A DNA stretch of 64,000 nucleotides from Diplocarpon mali. Its lineage: Eukaryota; Ascomycota; Leotiomycetes; Helotiales; Drepanopezizaceae. Below are positions 59,081-64,000 of this stretch, piece by piece. Under the pieces are notes generated by a model. The model was not told where the DNA came from. It searched no databases and saw nothing but the letters and a program-made list of their open reading frames with translations. Every line of letters starts with the position of its first letter. The first letter of the stretch is position 1. Location: assembly GCA_024741835.1 (NCBI GenBank), contig JAENRP010000132.1, forward strand, positions 1 through 64,000, read 5' to 3'. Position numbers and translations under genes: made by a program.

Positions 59081-62000
59081 TTATACTATTAGTATAAATA
59101 GACTTAAAGTATTATTATTAGCTTTAGTAGATACTAAAGCCCTTAGTTACCTGTTTTTAAATCGTTCCCTTTTTATATATCTTTTAAAAGCGACTAGCTT
59201 TAAAATTCTTCCTCTTCTTACTCTTATTCCTATCTATAGATTTTAAAATACCATTTGCGCGCAAGCTATATACTATATACGCTTTTACTTAACATTTGAT
59301 AAAAGGCGTATTTATAACTGCCCTTAGGTTATTCTCAACCTAGGCTAGCGCGATACTATTATTAGAATTAAATAGATGCGCCGATTCTAATTCAAACTTG
59401 ATCCGAAGGAAAACCGATTTATATAGCCTTTATATTACCTCCTATTTCCCCAATTCGCAAAGGAAATCGTTATTCGTCTTCCCCCTTTTAAAGGACTTTA
59501 GATCCAATCTAATCATTAAGCTAATATTAACTATAAAGAACGGGAAATGGCTATAGATAAAGCTTAATAGATTAATAGAAGATAGTCTTGTATTAATTTG
59601 ATAGCCCTAACTAGGCGCAAGATCCCTATTGCTATTACTAAGCTAGCGCCCTTACCTATAACTAAGCTAGATCTAAGAAAACAGTCTAATACAAATCGAC
59701 TATAATCTAACCTTATTTGCAAATGCTTAAAAGCTGTAGTTCCTATTTGCGAAATTAGTACTAACGCCTTTTATTATAATATAAAGTATAAAGAGATTGA
59801 GTTCTTTTAAACTAATATTTATAAAGTGGATAGGATTCTAAAGGAAAGATATAAGCTTAAGAATCCTAATATTAAAAAGCTAATTAACGATCGACTTTTG
59901 AAATAGTACTAATCTCTAAGATAAGCCTTCTTAAAAAGGGATGTAGATACCCTCCCTTCCTATTAGTATTATAATTATAAGATATAGCTAAAAGGGCCTT
60001 TGCCTAACGCCTATTCGCCCTTTTATTATTAATCTACTAAGGAGCTTAAGGTTATAAAGGAGTACTTATTTAAGAATTTAGACAAAGGCTTTATTAAGAT
60101 AAGTACTAGCTCCTTTGCTTTGCTAGTACTATTTGTAAAGAAGGCCAACGGTAGCCTTTGATTTTATATAGACTACCGGAAGCTAAATGCACTAACTCAA
60201 AAGGACGCTTACCCGATTCTAAGGATAGACGAGCTTTTAAGGCAAGTATTTAAAGCCAAGATTTTTATAAAATTGGATATTTGAGCCGCTTTCAATTGGA
60301 TATAAATAGACCCTAAATTAAAGGAATATACTACCTTTCGAATAAGGTACGGATCCTATAAATGCAAGGTTCTCCTATTTAGCCTTTATAATAGACCTAG
60401 TACTTATTAGTAATATATAAATAATATTCTTTTAAATTACTTAAATAATTTTTATATAGTATATTTAAATAATATTTTAATTTACTTTAAGAATGTTAAA
60501 GAGCACTAAGGTTATATTGAAAAGGTATTAAAACGACTCTTAAAGGCTGGCCTTTAAATAGATATTAAGAAGTGCGAGTTTTATATTACTTAAACTTAAT
60601 ATTTTAAATATATTTTAATAATAACTAGGATTGAACTAGACCTTGAAAAGGTCGAACTACTGCGCAATTAAAAATACTTAAAAACTATTACTAAAGTAAA
60701 GTCTTACTTAGGATTTTGCAAGTTCTATTAATAATTTATTTGCAACTTTAGGCTAATTGCTAAACCTTTCTCTATTTTAACTCAACTGATAGTACTTTAG
60801 AATTAAATAGAAGAGTGCCGAATCGCTTTTAAAGAGCTTTGCAAGCAGTTGCTTTTAATTTAGCAGATTTACTATTTTGACCTTAACTTATTTATAAAGC
60901 TGGAAACTAATGCTTTCGATAGTATTGTCGCTAGAGTACTTTCTTAATAATACTCTAATAAGTAATAGTACCTAATTGGCTTCTATTTATATATACTCTT
61001 TAGCTACGAACCTAATTAGGAAATATATAATAAGGAACTCTTTACTATTATTAAATCTTATTATAAATAGAGACTTAAGCTTATATCACTTAAGGAGCGA
61101 GTTAATATTTACTTAGATTACCGCTCCTTTAAGTACTTTATAACTATTAAGGTTCTGACTGTGAAATAGTGCCGATAGATGGAATTTTTATCTAACTTTA
61201 ATTTTCGAATTATATATACTTTTAATAAAGATAACTAAAAGGCTGATATTATTAGCTGCTAAGAGTAGGATATGCTAGTTTATAAATAAGCAAAGCTAGA
61301 TAGCTAATCCTAAGTTCTGATTTCCCTAGCTTAGTTAGACCCTCGAATTAATACCGAATTAGCCGAAAAATTTCTCGCCGAATCTGCCAAAGGCACCTTA
61401 GCCTTAATATCCACTGATACTCTTAATTCGACCCTAAATCAACTTAAGGATTCCTTTAATTTAATCGAAAAGCTTTATTAAGATAATTGTAAATCCTTTT
61501 AAAAGATTTGTACTAACCTTCTTAAGAACTACTTCTTAAAAGACGGATTGCTTTACTTTAAGGAGCGTCTTTACGTATATTATAACACTCCCTTATACAC
61601 TTATCTAATTTAAGAAGCTTATAACTAACCTTTAAGCGCGCACCCTAGTAGCTTAAAGACCTATTAGCTTCTTGCTTTTAAGTACTATTAAGTCAGGATA
61701 GGTTCGGATTATAAAAGATTTATTGCAAACTGCAGACCTTATTAATTCTTATATTCGAAGATAATTAAATAATAAGGCCTTTTTTAGCCCCTTCCTATTC
61801 CTAACTATCTTATATAGTATTTATATATAGATTTTAAGGATTTTCCTCTTAATAAGTATAGTTTTGATCGAATCCTGATTTTTATAAACCGACTTAGTAA
61901 GAGCGCTATTATAATCCCTTATTAAAAAGATATCGACGCTTAAGGAACTGCCTAATTATTCATTTAATAGATATATTAATTCGGCTATACCTTAAAGATA

Positions 62001-62792
62001 ATTACCTTAGACCGAGGCCCCTAATTCATCTCCTTATTTTAAAGAGAGTTCTATTATATTATCAGTATTAAGATCAAACTCTTTATAGCATATTATAAGG
62101 AGACTAACGGCTAAACGGAGATTATAAATAAGTATATTAATTTAAGGTTACGGCCTTTTATTAATTACTATTAAGATAATTAGAATGAATTGATTCTATT
62201 AATAGATTATGTATAATCGATTCTCTTTTATACTTCGATTAGTATAACCTTATATTAGCTTAAGTATAGAGTTGCGCCTTAGATAAGTTAGGACTGGATC
62301 TTTTTAAAACTGTCCAGCTTATAGGAAAGATTAAACTAAGCAAAGGCTAGGCTAGTAGTAGAAAGGATGCACTTAGCTTAGGAGGTAGCGAAAGGCAATA
62401 TGGAATGCGCTTAGGAGAAAATGCGGAAGTCTATAAATCAATACTAAAGGGAGATTGATTAGAAACCTAAAGATATAGTCTACTTTTTAATAAAAAATCT
62501 TAAGAACTACCGCTTTAATAGGAAACTGGCCAATTAATAGGATAGCCCTTTTAAGGTTCTTAAGAAGGTAGGCAATTTATATTAAATCAAGCTGCCTATA
62601 GGTTTTATAATATATAATATCTTTATACTAAAGCTACTATTTAAAGATCCGCAGAACCCTTTGCTAAGTTAGGAATAACCCTGGCCTATTATAAAAAAGA
62701 TCGCTAAGTAAGAAGAGTATAAAGTGTTTAAGATACTAAGTATACGCCTATCTTAAGGGAACTTAGAGTACTAGGTCAAATGGATTAGTTAT
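59080..62792 (+). pseudogene. Chromodomain gypsy pol, RIP-degraded, 3' end cut by an LTR
   Basis: Plus strand: protease ALVDTKALSYLFLN near 59.13 kb (DSGA site degraded); reverse transcriptase about 60.0-60.6 kb with FYIDYRKLNALTxKDAYP, FIKLDI and VYLNNILIYF in place of YLDD; RNase H about 60.75-61.2 kb. Integrase is about 61.6-62.4 kb, with DRGPQFIS, then an NGQTE-type block near 62.1 kb. The end is a chromodomain start LEYQVKWISYYKD near 62.77 kb. The chromodomain, which in chromoviruses targets integration to heterochromatin, stops at 62793 where a giant-gypsy LTR begins. Confidence 0.85.
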
Positions 62793-63040
62793 TATAAAGA
62801 CCTGAGATGGATAGGTCTTGTGATATATATCATATGATCGGCGTAAGATAGTAGGAGGATAAAAGGGCCATCTTCTATATATAGAGATAGCGCGTGTTGC
62901 TATAGTACTAAATATACCTTATACTTAGGACTTGTTCCTAATATCTTATCTAAGAGAGCCCGCTTATGGTGCTTCCTCCTCTTGTTTTTAGGTCTTCCCT
63001 TAGGCCTATTCTTATATTATTCCTACTCTATCTTATATTA
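62793..63040 (+). repeat. 5' LTR of second giant-gypsy copy
   Basis: 248 bp, the same length as 40870-41117 and 56409-56656; the least mutated of the three. Confidence 0.85.
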
Positions 63041-63712
63041 GTAACCTATACAAGGACGATTTCTTAAGATTTCCGTCCTTATACGACCTTATTAATCTCT
63101 TAGTTTATAGACAAGAGATCGGCCTTTCGAAAAATACATCTTCGAAGCACTTATAGCATTTTAATCAACTTTAAAAATCTTATCTTTAAATCGCTTAATT
63201 ACTTAAAACTATCGATTTTCGTTTAATAACTATTAACAACCTTAGATTTTCCCTTTTCGGCTTTACTTTAAAAAACCCTTATTTTCTTCTTTAACTTTAA
63301 GATTTTCGGAATTTTCGGCTTCTTAGTATGAAAAGTTTAGCAAACCCTATAATAGCAATCTCAAATAGCAGTAGTTTCAAGTACTTAAGTAATACTAAGC
63401 GTAAACTCTAATTGGAAGTGCCTCTTTAGAATCTTTAGAAATCCAAATCTAATAATTTAGCCGCCTTAGCTTAATAGAACTTTAAAAATTGCCTTAGAAT
63501 CGTCTTTAAAGACCCCTTTATTCTAAGGACTAATAGGAATTAGCTTAAAGGCTAAGAAGAATCTTAGATATAAACCTTATCTTAGAAATTAGTCTTTAAT
63601 TAAGTAAACCTTATCTTATTACAATTAGTTGCAACGCTCTTATTAGCTATTTAATACTTACTTAAAATCTTTTAACAAACTTAGATTAAACTTTTAATAG
63701 AATCTGGAATTC

Positions 63713-63738
63713 TACTCCTAATCCCGGCCTATAAGTAA
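63713..63738 (+). repeat. Palindromic element at gag start of second giant-gypsy copy
   Basis: ACTCCTAATCC-C-GGCCTATAAGT; orthologous to 18668 and 55717. Confidence 0.82.
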
Positions 63739-63789
63739 AAGGATAAAAAGACGTTTTTAAATAACTTAAGACTACTACCTACTTTTTTA

Positions 63790-64000
63790 ATATTAATATT
63801 AGAAAATACTAAAAATAATAATAATTTTAAACTTTTCACTAACCCTTTATTTAAATCTTTTCAAACTCGTCCTAGTCACTTTAAGATTGACTTAGATTTT
63901 AAATATTCTTTAAGCCCTTTTAAATTTCGAAGTACTCCTTTTAATAATCAATCTTATAATATCAAAGCTTCCCCTTTACCCTTTATAGATTCTATTAACC
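63790..64000 (+). pseudogene. Gag start of second giant-gypsy copy
   Basis: Degraded plus-strand frame similar to about 18.78-18.9 kb (TTTTCACTAACCCTTT.., ACTTTAAGATTGACTTAG). Truncated by the window end. Confidence 0.6.

Larger units (their letters stand above)
62793..64000 (+). mobile_element. Second giant-gypsy copy, 5' end only
   Basis: LTR 62793-63040 (248 bp, TATAAAGACCTGAGATGG to ATCTTATATTA), leader from GTAACCTATACAAGGACG, and the start of gag near 63.8 kb, colinear with 17739-18900 and 56656-55500. Runs off the window. It interrupts the chromodomain of the preceding gypsy. Confidence 0.82.

Noticed and set aside
62780..62840. Chromodomain continuing past 62793
   Set aside because: From TATAAAGACC on, the sequence matches the giant-gypsy LTRs, so further residues are LTR read-through.

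Overview
This window looks like nuclear DNA of a filamentous ascomycete (Pezizomycotina). Almost all of it is very AT- and TpA-rich wreckage of LTR retrotransposons. In the old reading frames nearly every stop is TAG or TAA where a relative has CAG or CAA, and G-to-A / C-to-T differences separate the copies. That is the footprint of repeat-induced point mutation (RIP). One island of normal composition, about 12.13-17.53 kb, carries the only gene that looks intact: an Ulp1-type (C48) cysteine protease with a C-terminal coiled-coil exon. No rRNA or tRNA gene was recognised. The species cannot be named from the sequence. There is one assembly gap (86 N at 41280-41365).

Layout. 112-10078: a 5'-truncated Ty1/copia element ('copia A', 197-bp LTRs), split by a complete second copia element ('copia B', 1873-8056, 195-bp LTRs, TSD TTCTT). 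10.1-11.75 kb: an orphan gag on the minus strand. 12.1-17.5 kb: gene island with the Ulp1-like gene and a 249-bp tandem duplication. 17739-20650: a short LTR element with gag but no pol. 20766-35394: a copia A copy split by another copia A copy in the opposite orientation (22857-30427, TSD CTTAG). 35395-35746: a copia B leader remnant. 35747-40744: a third copia element ('copia C', minus strand) whose 5' end lies beyond the window. 40745-62792: a chromodomain Ty3/gypsy element whose 5' LTR appears split by a roughly 15.8-kb giant gypsy element (40870-56656, minus strand), and whose gag is split by a 516-bp TRIM (58070-58585, TSD TTAAC). 62793-64000: the start of another copy of the giant gypsy family.

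Most unusual observations. (1) At least 37 copies of a roughly 23-bp palindrome (arms ACTCSYRGGCC and GGCCYRSGAGT, 1-nt centre) sit inside three unrelated retrotransposon families. Most lie in frame and encode T-x-R-P-x-x-x-V whichever way the palindrome is turned. Ten form an in-frame array in copia B. They avoid copia A, the chromodomain gypsy and the host gene. (2) The giant gypsy carries, downstream of pol, two successive degraded frames of about 1,090 and 1,145 codons. They are paralogous to each other and match no family I recognise. Three palindromes lie at matching codons in both, so they predate the duplication.

The parts do not act as one pathway. The picture is nested retrotransposition into a RIP-mutated compartment around one surviving gene. 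Coordinates of LTRs and target-site duplications were read directly from the sequence; borders of degraded reading frames are approximate.
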